Assembly (NCBI RefSeq): GCF_000759475.1
Contig: NZ_CP009454.1
Coordinates: forward strand, 1,736,001-1,800,000
Length of the DNA stretch: 64,000 nt
Direction of reading: 5' to 3'
DNA from: Pantoea rwandensis
Lineage (GTDB): Bacteria; Pseudomonadota; Gammaproteobacteria; Enterobacterales; Enterobacteriaceae
Positions 17,033-27,948 of this stretch are shown here, piece after piece; position 1 is the first letter of the stretch, and each line of letters begins with the position of its first letter. The notes beneath the pieces are model-generated. The model had not been told where the DNA came from, did no database searches, and saw only the letters and a list, made by a program, of their open reading frames with translations. Both the position numbers and the translations under genes were made by a program.

Positions 17033-20000
17033 TTAATCGTGCGGCTTGTCTTTCAATGGGAAGCGACGACGCACCAGCACAAAGAACAACGGCACAAAGA
17101 AGATAGCAAGCACGGTTGCGGATATCATGCCGCCCATGACGCCCGTTCCGACCGCATGCTGGCTGCCGGAACCCGCCCCGCTGCTGATCGCCATCGGCAG
17201 CACGCCGAAGATAAAGGCCAGCGATGTCATCAGAATCGGGCGCAGACGCTGGCGTGAAGCCTCCAGCGTCGCTTCCATCAGCTCGCGTCCTTTACTGTTG
17301 ATCTCATTAGCAAATTCCACGATCAGGATGGCGTTCTTCGCCGACAAACCAATCACGGTAAGCAAGCCAACCTGGAAGTAAACGTCGTTCTCGAGTCCGC
17401 GCATCCAGGTTGCTACCAGTGCACCCACCACGCCGAGCGGCACCACCAGCATTACGGAGAATGGAATCGACCAGCTCTCATACAGCGCGGCCAGACACAG
17501 GAATACCACCAGTAGCGAAATCGCATACAGCGCAGGCGCCTGTGAACCGGAGAGACGTTCCTGATAAGAGGCTCCGGTCCACTGGAAGCCGACACCTAAG
17601 GGCAGTTGCCCCACCAGTTTCTCCATCACATCCATCGCGGTGCCACTACTGACGCCATTGGCTGCCTCGCCAACAATCTCCAGTGAAGAGTAACCATTGT
17701 AGCGTTCCAGACGCGGTGAACCGGTCTCCCAACGGCTGGTGGCGAAGGCTGAGAAGGGCACCATGGTGCCGCTGCTGTTGCGCACGTACCACTTATTGAT
17801 ATCACCCGGCAGCATGCGGAATTCCGCTGCGGCTTGCACATAGACCTTCTTCACACGTCCGCGATCGAGGAAGTCATTGACATAAGTCGAACCCCATGCG
17901 GTGGTCAGCGTGTCATTGATGGTATCGAGTGAAACGCCGAGCGCCTGGGCTTTACGCTGATCGACATCAATCTGCAGCTGCGGGCTGTCATCCAGACCGT
18001 TGTGACGCACACGAGACAGGGCCGGATTGCTGTCGGCCAGCTCCAGCAATTTGTCTCGCATCGCCATCAACTGGGTATGACCGATGCCGCCGTGATCCTG
18101 CAGTTCCATATCGAAACCGGAGGAACTGCCCATGCCGGTGATGGCCGGTGGGCTGCTGGCGATCACGCGGCCTTCTTTGATCTTATGGAAGGCTTTGGTG
18201 GCGCGGTCGATGATAGCGAACGAGGTACGATCGCTACCAGGACGCTCTTCCCAGTTTTTCAGACGCACAAACAGGCGCGCCACGTTTTGGCCGTTACCAC
18301 CAGGACCGGCGCCGATGGTTGAGAACACCGATAGCACGTTGTCTTTTTCGGCGGTCATGTAATAGTTTTCGACCTTCGCCACCACATTGGAGGTTTGCTC
18401 TAGCGTCGCGCCCGGCGGCAACTGCACCTGCGTCAGGAATACACCACGGTCTTCCAGCGGCAGGAACGAGGTCGGCAGGCGGATAAACAGAAACGCCATC
18501 ACGCCGATGATGCCGAGATAGAGCACCAGCCAGCGCCCACTCTTCATCAAAATACGCGCGACACCGCGCTCATAGCGTTCCGCGCTGGCATTGAAAGTAC
18601 GGTTAAACCAGCCAAAGAAGCCGCGACGTCCATGATGATGGCCTTGTTCCAGGGGTTTAAGCAGCGTCGAGCACAGGGCTGGCGTCAGAATCATCGCCAC
18701 CAGCACCGACAACACCATCGCTGACACGATGGTGATCGAGAACTGACGATAGATAGCGCCCACGGTGCCGCCGAAGAAGGCCATTGGTACGAATACCGCC
18801 GACAGCACCAGCGCAATGCCCACCAGCGCCCCCTGGATCTGTCCCATCGATTTTCGTGTAGCGGCGCGCGGTGAAAGTCCTTCTTCACTCATGATGCGCT
18901 CAACGTTCTCCACCACCACGATGGCATCATCCACCAGCAGGCCGATGGCAAGCACCATCGCGAACATGGTGAGCGTGTTGATACTGAACCCGCAGGCATA
19001 CAGCACGGTGAAGGTGCCGAGCAGCACCACCGGCACGGCAATGGTCGGAATCAGCGTGGCACGGAAGTTCTGCAGGAACAGATACATTACCAGGAACACC
19101 AGCAGAATTGCTTCCAGCAGCGTTTTCACCACATCGGTGATCGAGGCTTTTACGAACGGCGTAGTTTCATAAGCCACTTTGGCTTCCAGCCCGTGCGGGA
19201 AGTAACGCGATAGCTCTTCCACGCGCGCGCGCACCAGCTTATCGGTGTTCATTTCGTTAGCGCCGGACGCCAGCTTAATGCCAAGACCGGAAGCCGCCTG
19301 GCCATTGTACCGGCTGAGGAAGTCGTATTTTTCCGCCCCCATCGCCACATCAGCCACATCGCCCAGCGTCACTACCGAACCATCACTGTTGTTTTTCAGC
19401 GTGATGGCTTTGAACTGCTCTGGCGTCTGCAACATGGACTGTGCATTGACAGTGGCATTCAGCGCTTGTTTATCCACAGACGGCAAGCCACCAACCTGAC
19501 CCACGGCCACCTGTGTGTTCTGCGATTCAATCGCCTTCACCACGTCATCGGTAGTGAGCGCATAGGCAATCAGCTTGTTGGGATCGAGCCAGATACGCAT
19601 CGCATATTGCGAACCGTAGGCATCCACCTGACCCACACCATCGATGCGGCTCAGCGGATCCTGAATGTTACTGGCGACATAATCTGAAATATCCTGTTTG
19701 TCCATACTTCCGTCGGTAGAGACAAACGCAATCATCAGGATATTGCTGTCACCGGTTTTATTCACCGTGACGCCCTGAGATTGAACGGCGGCGGGTAATT
19801 TACGCAGTGCGGTTTGCAGCTGGTTTTGTACCTGCTGACGGGCTTCATCAGGATTGGTGCCAGCGGTAAAGGTGAGGGTGATTTGCGCCTGACCGGTATT
19901 ACTGCTGTTGGAGGACATATACATCAGATTATCGATGCCGGTCATGTTCTGTTCGATAACCTGGGTAACGGTGTTCTCCAGCGTTTCTGCAGAGGCACCG

Positions 20001-20149
20001 GGATAGTTGGCAGTAATACGCACGTTAGGCGGTGCGAGATCGGGATACTGCTCAATGGGCAGGGAGATGATCGCTAGTGTGCCGCAAAGACAAAGCAAAA
20101 TAGCCAAAACCCAGGCAAAAATGGGGCGGTCGATAAAAAAATTCGACAT
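17033..20149 (-). CDS. acrD: RND multidrug/aminoglycoside efflux pump AcrD
   Basis: Inner-membrane proton antiporter that, with AcrA and TolC, exports aminoglycosides and amphiphilic compounds. 1038 residues with the RND layout: a helix at 10-28, a large periplasmic loop, six helices, then a second half repeating this. The proton-relay helix [16 protein letters not shown] is intact, as are SFLPLEDRG and [14 protein letters not shown]. Sequence and location (beside ypfM and narQ) identify AcrD rather than AcrB. No adaptor gene lies next to it, consistent with use of AcrA encoded elsewhere. Confidence 0.96.
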   Translation of the reverse strand: MSNFFIDRPIFAWVLAILLCLCGTLAIISLPIEQYPDLAPPNVRITANYPGASAETLENTVTQVIEQNMTGIDNLMYMSSNSSNTGQAQITLTFTAGTNPDEARQQVQNQLQTALRKLPAAVQSQGVTVNKTGDSNILMIAFVSTDGSMDKQDISDYVASNIQDPLSRIDGVGQVDAYGSQYAMRIWLDPNKLIAYALTTDDVVKAIESQNTQVAVGQVGGLPSVDKQALNATVNAQSMLQTPEQFKAITLKNNSDGSVVTLGDVADVAMGAEKYDFLSRYNGQAASGLGIKLASGANEMNTDKLVRARVEELSRYFPHGLEAKVAYETTPFVKASITDVVKTLLEAILLVFLVMYLFLQNFRATLIPTIAVPVVLLGTFTVLYACGFSINTLTMFAMVLAIGLLVDDAIVVVENVERIMSEEGLSPRAATRKSMGQIQGALVGIALVLSAVFVPMAFFGGTVGAIYRQFSITIVSAMVLSVLVAMILTPALCSTLLKPLEQGHHHGRRGFFGWFNRTFNASAERYERGVARILMKSGRWLVLYLGIIGVMAFLFIRLPTSFLPLEDRGVFLTQVQLPPGATLEQTSNVVAKVENYYMTAEKDNVLSVFSTIGAGPGGNGQNVARLFVRLKNWEERPGSDRTSFAIIDRATKAFHKIKEGRVIASSPPAITGMGSSSGFDMELQDHGGIGHTQLMAMRDKLLELADSNPALSRVRHNGLDDSPQLQIDVDQRKAQALGVSLDTINDTLTTAWGSTYVNDFLDRGRVKKVYVQAAAEFRMLPGDINKWYVRNSSGTMVPFSAFATSRWETGSPRLERYNGYSSLEIVGEAANGVSSGTAMDVMEKLVGQLPLGVGFQWTGASYQERLSGSQAPALYAISLLVVFLCLAALYESWSIPFSVMLVVPLGVVGALVATWMRGLENDVYFQVGLLTVIGLSAKNAILIVEFANEINSKGRELMEATLEASRQRLRPILMTSLAFIFGVLPMAISSGAGSGSQHAVGTGVMGGMISATVLAIFFVPLFFVLVRRRFPLKDKPHD

Positions 20150-20190
20150 GGAACCGACACTCCTCAGCTGCGTATTTTTTACTTTTATTA

Positions 20191-20222
20191 TGTAAAACGT
20201 GAAGCGCAGTTGGCTTCACGTC
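20191..20222 (-). terminator. Hairpin downstream of narP, upstream of acrD
   Basis: Nine-bp stem (20197-20205 with 20213-20221, loop of seven); on the minus strand it is followed by TTTTACAT. A likely terminator of narQP about 120 bases after narP, though it lies only about 50 bases before acrD and could also act in the acrD leader. Confidence 0.5.
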
Positions 20223-20344
20223 GGCGGAGTGCAAGGTGCTATCCCGAAAACTCCTGCTGCTGCCTACTGTACGCGGCGCAAATTAGAGAATCGTGGATAA
20301 ATTATGGAGAAAGTGTAAATGTGGTGCTGGTTTTCTGTGCGCTG

Positions 20345-20977
20345 CTACACATTGCGGCTCTCTAGCCACAGCACGGTGGCGGCGACGCGCGAACGGACAT
20401 CCAGTTTACGCAGCAGATTGCGGATGTGCACTTTTACCGTTTCTTCGGAAATATGCAAGGTGGCGGCAATCTCTTTATTGGATAACCCACGCGCCACTTC
20501 CTGCAACACATCCAGTTCACGCTCGGTGAGTTGTTTGAAAGGATTGGCGCTCGGCTGGCGCGTTGCCAGATATTCTGCCACCACTTCACTAAACACATTC
20601 TCACCCAATGCACCGCGCATCACCTGCGCCAGCAATAATTCCGGCTCGCTGTCTTTCAGCAAATAGCCATCAGCACCGGCATCGACCATGGCGTATATAT
20701 CATTGCGCGCGTCGGAAACGGTCAGTACCAAAATGCGCGCAGCGATCCCTTCATGGCGCAGGGCTTTCAGGGTATCTAAACCCGACATGCCTTTCATGTT
20801 CAGATCGAGCAATATCACATCGGGCGAGAGGCGACGTGCTTCAGCCAGCGCTTCAGTGCCGTTGTTGGCTTCGGCCACCACTTCCAGACGCGGTTCCAGT
20901 GCCAGCAGTTGGCAAATGCCACGACGCATCAGCGGATGATCGTCAACGATCATAATAGTCAGGGAAGAGGGGGCCAT
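20345..20977 (-). CDS. narP: Nitrate/nitrite response regulator NarP
   Basis: NarL/FixJ-type regulator of 210 residues: a receiver domain with phospho-acceptor D58 (VILLDLNMKG) and a C-terminal LuxR-type helix-turn-helix (LTERELDVLQEVARGLSNKE, then VKVHIRNLLRKLDVRSRV). The tail wording is closer to NarP than NarL. The start is the ATG at 20977 with GGAG eight bases upstream, rather than the TTG five codons earlier. It lies 41 bases after narQ, so the pair forms an operon. Candidate target: the napDABC promoter 4 kb to the right. Confidence 0.9.
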   Translation of the reverse strand: MAPSSLTIMIVDDHPLMRRGICQLLALEPRLEVVAEANNGTEALAEARRLSPDVILLDLNMKGMSGLDTLKALRHEGIAARILVLTVSDARNDIYAMVDAGADGYLLKDSEPELLLAQVMRGALGENVFSEVVAEYLATRQPSANPFKQLTERELDVLQEVARGLSNKEIAATLHISEETVKVHIRNLLRKLDVRSRVAATVLWLESRNV

Positions 20978-21018
20978 AAATTCTCCAGTCAAAGTCCATT
21001 CAACATAAGTGTATCGCG

Positions 21019-22707
21019 TTAAGCCAGCCGGTGTGCCGGGCGTGGTGGGAAACGCAGCGTAACGCGCGTTCCACGCGTCTGCGGGGTAATCAGTAAGCTG
21101 CCGGAAAGCCGGGCAGCGCGCTCCGCCATAATTGTCAGGCCGTAATGGCCCGGTGGCTCTTCAAGGCTGCGGATGCCGCAACCGTCATCTTCAATCGTCA
21201 GCAAATGGAATGCGTCTTCATCGCGCTGATAAAAAATATGGATTTTCTGCGCCTGCGCGTGGCGAATAGCGTTCAGCAGCGCTTCGCGCGCAATTTGCAG
21301 CACATGCACCTGCTGTTGAGCATCCAGCGTTTGCAGTCCCGGTTGGTAATCGAAGGCGATTGTGGCATGAGACTGTTCCTGCAACGGAGCAATCATTGCC
21401 TGCATCGCCTGTACTAAATCTGCCTGTTCGATGGTCAGACGGAAGGTGGTGAGCAACTCGCGTAGCTGCTGATAGGCCTCGGCCAATGCACGATCAAACT
21501 CAGCAATGATGGACTGCGCCTGAGGCTGAGTATTATCGACATTGCGGCGCAGCAACGTGAGCTGGATGCGCAGGAAAGAGAGCGACTGCGCCAGCGAATC
21601 ATGCAGTTCACGCGCGATGGTGGATCGCTCTTCTATTAATAGCATCTGCTGGTACTGTTTTTGCGTCTGCCAAATCCATAACGAACGCGCCAGCATGTTG
21701 GCCAGGCTTTGCATCAGTTCATCGGCAGGTGGCGCTCGTCGCGTTTGCCAGCACAGTTCGCCGAGTAACTGATCTTCTTGCTGCAACGGCAAACGCTGCC
21801 ATTCGAGATCGTCTTCCGCCACGCCCGTCTGAAAATCAATGCCGTCGCTGGTGATGCTCAATACGGTCAACGCCTCACGACGTTGAACCAGCCGCAGCAA
21901 TCCCTGGAACAACTCCGGATTAAGTGGGCTGCTGGTGAGGACCTGCGAGCATTCATAGAGTAATTTCAGCGTGCGGTTGGCTTGCGTCAGGTCTTCCGTT
22001 TTATTGCGCACCGCCAGCTCAAGCAGGCGATAGTGCGAGTGCAGCCGTTCGGCCATGGTGGTAAAGGCTTGAGCTAACACGCCGAGTTCTGTGGGTTGGG
22101 AAACCGATAACGGCGGAAAGCTGAAATTCGCCTGCTCAACGTATTGGCTGGCCGTGACCAGTGAATCCAGCGGGCGCACTACGTTGCGACGAATAAAGCG
22201 GATGGTCCATAGCGCCAGCGCCACAATCGCCAGGAAACCAAACAGGCTGCTGGCCGCCACGAGATGCATCTTCAGTTCAGCGTAATGCTGCAGCGCCAGC
22301 ACAAAACGGTCGATCTCACTGACGTAACCAGCAACGCGTTGCTGGTAGATCTGCGCGCGTTCGGGTTGCAGCGTTTGCTGCAACTGCGGCCAGCTGTCGC
22401 GCAGATAGCGATAGCGGCTGGCCACTTCCTTCGGCACCCACGGGCGTTCCAGATGCCGCAAAGCCGGCGAGCTGAGAGTTTGCTGATAGATCTTAATATG
22501 CTGCACTAACAGCTGCGGATCACGCGTGGTATCCCAGGCAAGGCGATAAATTTGCATGCGCAATGAACCGGCGACATTCACCGCTTCGGCATCACGTAAA
22601 CTGCTGGAGAGCGTTAACAGCGCCAGGCCGGTGGTAAGTAGCGACAACAACACAATCGCGCTCAGGGCACGGGCTATGGTGCGGGTAACAGGACGTTTCA
22701 CTATCAC
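21019..22707 (-). CDS. narQ: Nitrate/nitrite sensor histidine kinase NarQ
   Basis: Membrane sensor kinase of 562 residues. Helix 1 (about 12-34) leads into the periplasmic nitrate-binding P-box (NVAGSLRMQIYRLAW); helix 2 is near 147-167, then HAMP, a signalling helix, a GAF-like central module and a HisKA_3 kinase core with phospho-acceptor H in TIARELHDSLAQSLSFL and the G-box GHYGLTIMAERA. The start is GTG at 22707: AAGGG lies seven bases upstream and the N-terminus MIVKRPV is characteristic of NarQ. It heads the narQP operon. Confidence 0.93.
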   Translation of the reverse strand: MIVKRPVTRTIARALSAIVLLSLLTTGLALLTLSSSLRDAEAVNVAGSLRMQIYRLAWDTTRDPQLLVQHIKIYQQTLSSPALRHLERPWVPKEVASRYRYLRDSWPQLQQTLQPERAQIYQQRVAGYVSEIDRFVLALQHYAELKMHLVAASSLFGFLAIVALALWTIRFIRRNVVRPLDSLVTASQYVEQANFSFPPLSVSQPTELGVLAQAFTTMAERLHSHYRLLELAVRNKTEDLTQANRTLKLLYECSQVLTSSPLNPELFQGLLRLVQRREALTVLSITSDGIDFQTGVAEDDLEWQRLPLQQEDQLLGELCWQTRRAPPADELMQSLANMLARSLWIWQTQKQYQQMLLIEERSTIARELHDSLAQSLSFLRIQLTLLRRNVDNTQPQAQSIIAEFDRALAEAYQQLRELLTTFRLTIEQADLVQAMQAMIAPLQEQSHATIAFDYQPGLQTLDAQQQVHVLQIAREALLNAIRHAQAQKIHIFYQRDEDAFHLLTIEDDGCGIRSLEEPPGHYGLTIMAERAARLSGSLLITPQTRGTRVTLRFPPRPAHRLA

Positions 22708-22948
22708 AATAAAACCCTTATAAGAGTGTGGGATTATAAGGCAGTGTCAGACTGACAGCGAGCCTGAATCGTCACATCAGGTTACTTTTAGCAGAGAAAT
22801 CCACTTCTCTTTACCTTTCCCTGGATTGCATATCGTTAGCTGGCGAATTATTGAACGGCTTTACCGCCTGCTGTGCCTGCTTTTCATTACATCGCTGATA
22901 ATTTGCAGCGTAATCACTTTTATAAACGGACGACAACAGGAGCAAATG

Positions 22949-23221
22949 ATGAAGACACCGATTGCCATTCTGACTGCTGCACTGCTTGCCACCGCAAGTT
23001 TCACGGCCTTTGCCGCGCAACCTTTAAGTGCTGAGCAGGCGGAAAACCTGCAAAGCAGCGGTACCGTTTCTATCAGCGGTGTTCGCGGTTCCATCGATGA
23101 TGCAACACGTCAGCTTTCGCAGAAAGCGGAAGAAAGGGGCGCCAGCCATTACCGTGTCATTGGCGTACAAAACCCAGGCGACTCCAGCCTGTGGAGCGGT
23201 ACCGCAGAGATTTATCGTTAA
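22949..23221 (+). CDS. YhcN/BhsA-family (DUF1471) periplasmic stress protein
   Basis: Ninety-residue secreted protein: a signal peptide ending FTAFAA, then a single YdgH/BhsA-type domain with ISGVRGSIDDATRQLSQKAEERGASHYRVIG and a conserved GTAEIYR end. Family members are small exported proteins induced by acid, peroxide or other stresses and linked to biofilm; individual functions are unclear. Two adjacent ATGs exist (22946, 22949); the second has better spacing from AGGAG. A terminator follows directly, so it is monocistronic, divergent from narQ. Confidence 0.88.
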   Translation: MKTPIAILTAALLATASFTAFAAQPLSAEQAENLQSSGTVSISGVRGSIDDATRQLSQKAEERGASHYRVIGVQNPGDSSLWSGTAEIYR

Positions 23222-23256
23222 TACCCCCCGTAATACCTCCCTGTAGCCACCCCTTT

Positions 23257-23283
23257 ACCGGCCATTCACTGGCCGGTTTTTTT
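23257..23283 (+). terminator. Terminator of the yhcN-like gene
   Basis: ACCGGCCA (23257-23264) pairs with TGGCCGGT (23270-23277), five-base loop, then TTTTTTT. Confidence 0.9.
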
Positions 23284-23498
23284 GTGCACCGCGACCGATT
23301 CTTACAATTCAACTTGTGCAACCAAACGGTATTTTTTGCTTCGTTCATGCAGAACGGGTAGGATTCATCGCCGTAAATTCCCGGCTCACCGCGCGACATC
23401 GTTCCGCCGTATCGGTAGCGGGTTTTACCCCATTTCGCACCGCCGCACGCAAACGATTGGTTAGGCGATGATTGATGGTCAGGACAAACAGGAAAGCT

Positions 23499-25001
23499 AT
23501 GAATTCAACTAAAAAAACCGCAGCCGAACAACGCGCTGCGAAAAGACGCTGGCTCAATTCCCACGACAGCGGTTACCACAAAGCAATGGGTAACCGTCAG
23601 GTACAAATGATCGCCATTGGCGGTGCCATCGGTACTGGCCTGTTCCTTGGTGCAGGCGCGCGCTTGCAGATGGCTGGTCCTGCTCTGGCACTGGTTTATC
23701 TGGTGTGCGGTATCTTCTCCTTCTTTATCCTCCGTGCGTTGGGCGAACTGGTATTACACCGCCCATCAAGCGGCAGCTTTGTTTCTTATGCACGCGAATT
23801 CCTCGGGGAAAAAGCGTCATACGTGGCAGGCTGGATGTACTTCGTTAACTGGGCGATGACCGGTATCGTGGATATCACCGCGGTCGCGCTCTACATGCAC
23901 TACTGGGGCGCGTTTGGTGATGTGCCGCAGTGGGTGTTTGCTCTCGGCGCACTGGCGATTGTCGGAACCATGAACATGATCGGCGTGAAGTGGTTCGCCG
24001 AAATGGAGTTCTGGTTCGCATTGGTGAAAGTGCTGGCGATCGTGGTGTTCCTGATTGTCGGTGTGGTGTTCCTCGGCAGTGGTAAACCGCTGGACGGCAA
24101 TACCACCGGCTTCCATCTGATCACCGACAACGGCGGCTTCTTCCCGCACGGCTTACTACCCGCGCTGGTGCTGGTGCAAGGGGTGGTATTTGCCTTCGCC
24201 TCGATTGAGCTGGTGGGCACCGCGGCCGGGGAGTGTAAAGACCCGAAAACCATGCTGCCAAAAGCCATCAACAGCGTGATCTGGCGTATTGGTCTCTTCT
24301 ACGTCGGTTCGGTGGTGCTGCTGGTACTGCTGCTGCCGTGGAACGCCTATCAGGCAGGGCAGAGTCCGTTTGTGACCTTCTTCTCCAAACTGGGCGTGCC
24401 TTACATTGGGAGCGTGATGAACATCGTGGTGCTGAGTGCTGCGTTGTCGAGCCTGAACTCAGGTTTGTACTCCACCGGTCGTATTCTGCGTTCCATGTCG
24501 ATGGGCGGTTCTGCACCACAGTTCATGTCGAAGATGAGCAAACAGCAGGTGCCGTTCGCCGGTATCCTCGTTACCATCGCGGTGTATGTGGTCGGTGTGG
24601 TTCTCAACTACTATGTGCCTTCTCAGGTGTTTGAGATCGTACTGAACGTGGCCTCACTGGGCATCATCTCTTCGTGGGGCTTTATCGTGGTATGCCAGAT
24701 GCGTCTGCGCAAAGCGATTAAAGAAGGTAAAGCGGAAGACGTCGGCTTCAAGCTGCCGTGGGCACCGTTCACCTCATGGTTGACGCTGCTGTTCCTGGTG
24801 AGCGTGCTGGTGTTGATGGCGTTTGATTATCCAAACGGTACCTACACTATTGCGTCCATCCCGCTGATTGCCGTGGTACTGGTGCTGGGCTGGTTCGGCG
24901 TGCGCAAACGCGTGCATGCCGAAGCCATGAAAGAGCACGACCATCATCATGACGATCAGGATGATGGGGCAGCTAAGCTGGCGGAAGATAGCTCGCGTTA
25001 A
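23499..25001 (+). CDS. ansP: L-asparagine permease AnsP
   Basis: Amino-acid permease of the APC superfamily (AAT family), 500 residues with about twelve helices. The family signature AIGGAIGTGLFLGAG is in helix 1, and the sequence through GELVLHRPSSGSFVSYAREF and SIELVGTAAGECKDP matches AnsP very closely. The C-terminus ends in a His/Asp-rich tail (KEHDHHHDDQDDG). The start at 23499 has an AGGAAA site; the frame is open further upstream without a better start. Monocistronic, ended by a strong terminator. Confidence 0.93.
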   Translation: MNSTKKTAAEQRAAKRRWLNSHDSGYHKAMGNRQVQMIAIGGAIGTGLFLGAGARLQMAGPALALVYLVCGIFSFFILRALGELVLHRPSSGSFVSYAREFLGEKASYVAGWMYFVNWAMTGIVDITAVALYMHYWGAFGDVPQWVFALGALAIVGTMNMIGVKWFAEMEFWFALVKVLAIVVFLIVGVVFLGSGKPLDGNTTGFHLITDNGGFFPHGLLPALVLVQGVVFAFASIELVGTAAGECKDPKTMLPKAINSVIWRIGLFYVGSVVLLVLLLPWNAYQAGQSPFVTFFSKLGVPYIGSVMNIVVLSAALSSLNSGLYSTGRILRSMSMGGSAPQFMSKMSKQQVPFAGILVTIAVYVVGVVLNYYVPSQVFEIVLNVASLGIISSWGFIVVCQMRLRKAIKEGKAEDVGFKLPWAPFTSWLTLLFLVSVLVLMAFDYPNGTYTIASIPLIAVVLVLGWFGVRKRVHAEAMKEHDHHHDDQDDGAAKLAEDSSR

Positions 25002-25018
25002 TCGCAGCCATTCTCATC

Positions 25019-25046
25019 AACGGGGGCCTTTTGGCCCCCGTTTTCA
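25019..25046 (+). terminator. Terminator of ansP
   Basis: Eight-bp stem CGGGGGCC/GGCCCCCG (25021-25028, 25033-25040) with TTTT loop and a TTTT tail. Confidence 0.9.
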
Positions 25047-25073
25047 TTTCAATTGTCCTTCCCTTGATCCCAC

Positions 25074-25137
25074 ATCGGGATATACACCTTTCGGGTGATA
25101 TAGCCCTGCAAAACATCAGGGTATTTTACGCCTCATC
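25074..25137 (+). promoter_or_regulatory. nap promoter with FNR-like and NarP-like sites
   Basis: A TTGAT FNR half-site starts at 25074 (second half degenerate, ATCGG). TACACCTTTCGGGTGA (25093-25108) matches the NarL/NarP 7-2-7 consensus at 10 of 14 positions. TATTTT at 25132-25137 is a good -10, placing the start near 25144, so the NarP-like site is centred near -44 and the FNR-like site near -63. These are almost the positions known for the E. coli nap promoter. Confidence 0.6.
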
Positions 25138-25163
25138 TCAAGCTGGCTAAACGAGGTGAGCGC

Positions 25164-25454
25164 ATGACGCACTCCATTCTCCCTGAAAGCAGTTGGCACG
25201 TATGCGGTCTGGTCATCCAGGCGCGTTCCCACGCCATCCCGGCAGTAAAGCAGGCATTGCTGTTGCTTTCTGATTGCGAAATCGCCGCCGAAGACAGCGC
25301 ACGCGGCACGCTGGCCGTGACCTTAGGGGCAGCAGACAGCCGCGCCTTGTTAGACAACATCGAAGCCACCCGCAATATCCCGCATGTATTGGCCGTTTCT
25401 CTGGTGTATCACCAGCAAGACGAAACGGAATATCGTCACAAGGAAGCATCATGA
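25164..25454 (+). CDS. napD: Periplasmic nitrate reductase chaperone NapD
   Basis: Cytoplasmic Tat proofreading chaperone of 96 residues that binds the twin-arginine signal of NapA. Diagnostic features are [12 protein letters not shown] near the N-terminus and LVYHQQDE near the end, with the ferredoxin-like small fold expected. GAGGTGAGC lies before the ATG. It is the first gene of this nap operon and overlaps napA by four bases (ATGA). No napF precedes it, unlike the E. coli operon. Confidence 0.95.
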   Translation: MTHSILPESSWHVCGLVIQARSHAIPAVKQALLLLSDCEIAAEDSARGTLAVTLGAADSRALLDNIEATRNIPHVLAVSLVYHQQDETEYRHKEAS

Positions 25455-27937
25455 AAGTCAGTCGTCGAGAATTTATGAAGGCCAATGCGGCCGCAGCGGC
25501 GGCAGTGGCCGCAGGACTTACGATTCCCAGCGTCACCAAAGCCGTGACCGCATTGGGCGCCCCGATCCGCTGGGAAAAGGCGCCGTGTCGTTTTTGTGGC
25601 ACCGGCTGTGGCGTGCTGGTGGGTACTCAGGAGGGACGTGTGGTGGCCTCACAGGGCGACCCGCAGGCGGAAGTGAACCGTGGGCTGAACTGTATCAAAG
25701 GCTATTTCCTGCCCAAGATCATGTACGGAAAAGACCGCCTGACGCAGCCGTTGCTGCGCATGACCGATGGCCACTACGACAAAGAAGGCGAGTTTACCCC
25801 GGTGAGCTGGGATCAGGCCTTCGACATCATGGAACAGAAGTTCAAAGCGGCGCTAAAAGCCAACGGGCCTGAATCCATCGGCATGTTCGGTTCCGGTCAA
25901 TGGACGGTATGGGAAGGGTATGCCGCCTCTAAATTGATGAAAGCCGGTTTCCGCACCAATAACCTCGATCCTAATGCGCGTCACTGCATGGCCTCGGCCG
26001 TGGTGGGCTTTATGCGCACTTTCGGCATGGATAAGCCGATGGGCTGCTACGATGACATCGAAGTGGCCGATGCCTTTGTGCTGTGGGGCTCGAACATGGC
26101 CGAGATGCATCCGATTCTCTGGTCACGTCTGACCGCCCGTCGCCTGAGCGATGACAACGTTAAAGTCGCCGTGCTCTCTACCTACCGTCATCGCAGTTTT
26201 GAACTGGCCGATAACGGCATGGTGTTTACGCCGCAAAGCGATTTGGCGATTCTTAACTTCATCGCCAACTACATCATTCAGAACAACAAAGTCGATAAAG
26301 CTTTCCTGCAGAATCACGTCACGCTGCGTAAAGGCGTCACGGATATTGGTTATGGATTACGCCCGAGCGATCCGCGTCAGGCCTCGGCGAAAAACCCGGA
26401 TAGCGGCGAATCCACGCCGATTAGCTTCGACGAGTACGCCAAATTCGTTACCGAATACACGGTAGAGAAAGCCAGTGAGATGAGTGGCGTAGAGCAGGAT
26501 CAGCTGATTGCGCTGGCCGAACTCTATGCCGACCCGAACATCAACGTGGTCTCCTACTGGACCATGGGCTTCAATCAGCACACGCGCGGCGTGTGGGCCA
26601 ATAACCTGTGCTACAACATCCATCTGCTGACCGGCAAAATCTCGCGCCCCGGCACCGGTCCCTTCTCGCTCACTGGCCAGCCTTCTGCCTGTGGCACGGC
26701 ACGTGAAGTCGGCACCTTCTCGCATCGCCTGCCCGCAGACATGGTGGTGAATAACGATAAGCACCGTGCGACGGCTGAAAAACTGTGGAAGCTACCGCAG
26801 GGCACCATTCCCGCCAAAATCGGCCTGCATGCGGTCGCACAAGATCGCGCGCTGAAAGACGGCAAGCTGAATGCGTACTGGGTGATGTGTAACAACAACA
26901 TGCAGGCGGGTCCGAACCTGACCCAGGAGCGCATGCCAGGCTGGCGTGATGCACGCAACTTTATCGTGGTGTCCGATCCTTATCCCACCGTCAGTGCTTT
27001 GTGTGCGGACTTAATCCTGCCGACGGCGATGTGGGTGGAGAAAGAGGGCGCTTACGGCAACGCCGAGCGTCGTACCCAGTTCTGGCATCAACAGGTGAAA
27101 GCGCCGGGCGAAGCCAAATCGGATCTGTGGCAGATGGTGAATTTCGCTAAGCGTTTCCGCGTAACCGAAGTGTGGCCGGAAGCATTGATCGCCCAACAGC
27201 CGGCGCTGCGGGATAAAACCTTGTATGACGTGCTGTACGCCAACGGCCAGGTTAATCAATTCCCGTTGAGCGAAGTGGCCGACGATCGACTGAACGACGA
27301 GGCGCGCGACTTCGGCTTCTACATCCAAAAAGGCCTGTTTGAAGAGTACGCCAGCTTTGGTCGCGGACACGGTCACGATCTGGCGCCATTCGATGCCTAT
27401 CATGAAGCGCGCGGATTGCGCTGGCCGGTGGTGAATGGCAAAGAGACACGCTGGCGCTATCGCGAAGGCTTTGACAGCTATGTCAAAGCGGGCGAGGGCG
27501 TAAGGTTCTATGGCAAGCCAGATGGCAAAGCCACCATTTTTGCCCTGCCGTATGAGCCACCTGCTGAAGCGCCAGACGCCGAGTACGATCTGTGGTTCTG
27601 CACTGGCCGCGTGCTGGAACACTGGCACACCGGCACCATGACGCGTCGCGTGCCGGAGCTGCATCGCGCCGTGCCGCAGGCGCTGCTGTATATCCATCCG
27701 CTGGATGCCAAAGATCGTGGTTTCCGCCGTGGCGAGAAGGTGCGCGTGATGTCACGTCGGGGGGAAACCGTGGCGACTGTCGAAACGCGCGGACGTAATC
27801 AACCGCCAAAAGGGCTGGTGTTTATGCCGTTCTTTGATGCTGGCGTGCTGGCCAACAACGTCACGCTGGATGCCACCGATCCGCTATCGAAGCAGACCGA
27901 TTACAAAAAATGCGCCGTTAAGCTGGTCAAAATTTAA
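25451..27937 (+). CDS. napA: Periplasmic nitrate reductase catalytic subunit NapA
   Basis: Periplasmic molybdenum enzyme reducing nitrate to nitrite. 828 residues, exactly the E. coli length. A Tat signal (SRREFMK) starts the protein, and the [4Fe-4S] ligands C46, C49 and C53 (CRFCGTGC) with a fourth in LNCIKGYF follow. The cysteine in [12 protein letters not shown] is the expected Mo ligand of bis-MGD. The ATG at 25451 overlaps the napD stop; earlier in-frame starts lie inside napD and lack the Tat signal. It needs NapD for export and NapB/NapC for electrons. Confidence 0.98.
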   Translation: MKVSRREFMKANAAAAAAVAAGLTIPSVTKAVTALGAPIRWEKAPCRFCGTGCGVLVGTQEGRVVASQGDPQAEVNRGLNCIKGYFLPKIMYGKDRLTQPLLRMTDGHYDKEGEFTPVSWDQAFDIMEQKFKAALKANGPESIGMFGSGQWTVWEGYAASKLMKAGFRTNNLDPNARHCMASAVVGFMRTFGMDKPMGCYDDIEVADAFVLWGSNMAEMHPILWSRLTARRLSDDNVKVAVLSTYRHRSFELADNGMVFTPQSDLAILNFIANYIIQNNKVDKAFLQNHVTLRKGVTDIGYGLRPSDPRQASAKNPDSGESTPISFDEYAKFVTEYTVEKASEMSGVEQDQLIALAELYADPNINVVSYWTMGFNQHTRGVWANNLCYNIHLLTGKISRPGTGPFSLTGQPSACGTAREVGTFSHRLPADMVVNNDKHRATAEKLWKLPQGTIPAKIGLHAVAQDRALKDGKLNAYWVMCNNNMQAGPNLTQERMPGWRDARNFIVVSDPYPTVSALCADLILPTAMWVEKEGAYGNAERRTQFWHQQVKAPGEAKSDLWQMVNFAKRFRVTEVWPEALIAQQPALRDKTLYDVLYANGQVNQFPLSEVADDRLNDEARDFGFYIQKGLFEEYASFGRGHGHDLAPFDAYHEARGLRWPVVNGKETRWRYREGFDSYVKAGEGVRFYGKPDGKATIFALPYEPPAEAPDAEYDLWFCTGRVLEHWHTGTMTRRVPELHRAVPQALLYIHPLDAKDRGFRRGEKVRVMSRRGETVATVETRGRNQPPKGLVFMPFFDAGVLANNVTLDATDPLSKQTDYKKCAVKLVKI

Positions 27938-27948
27938 GGCAGGATGCA

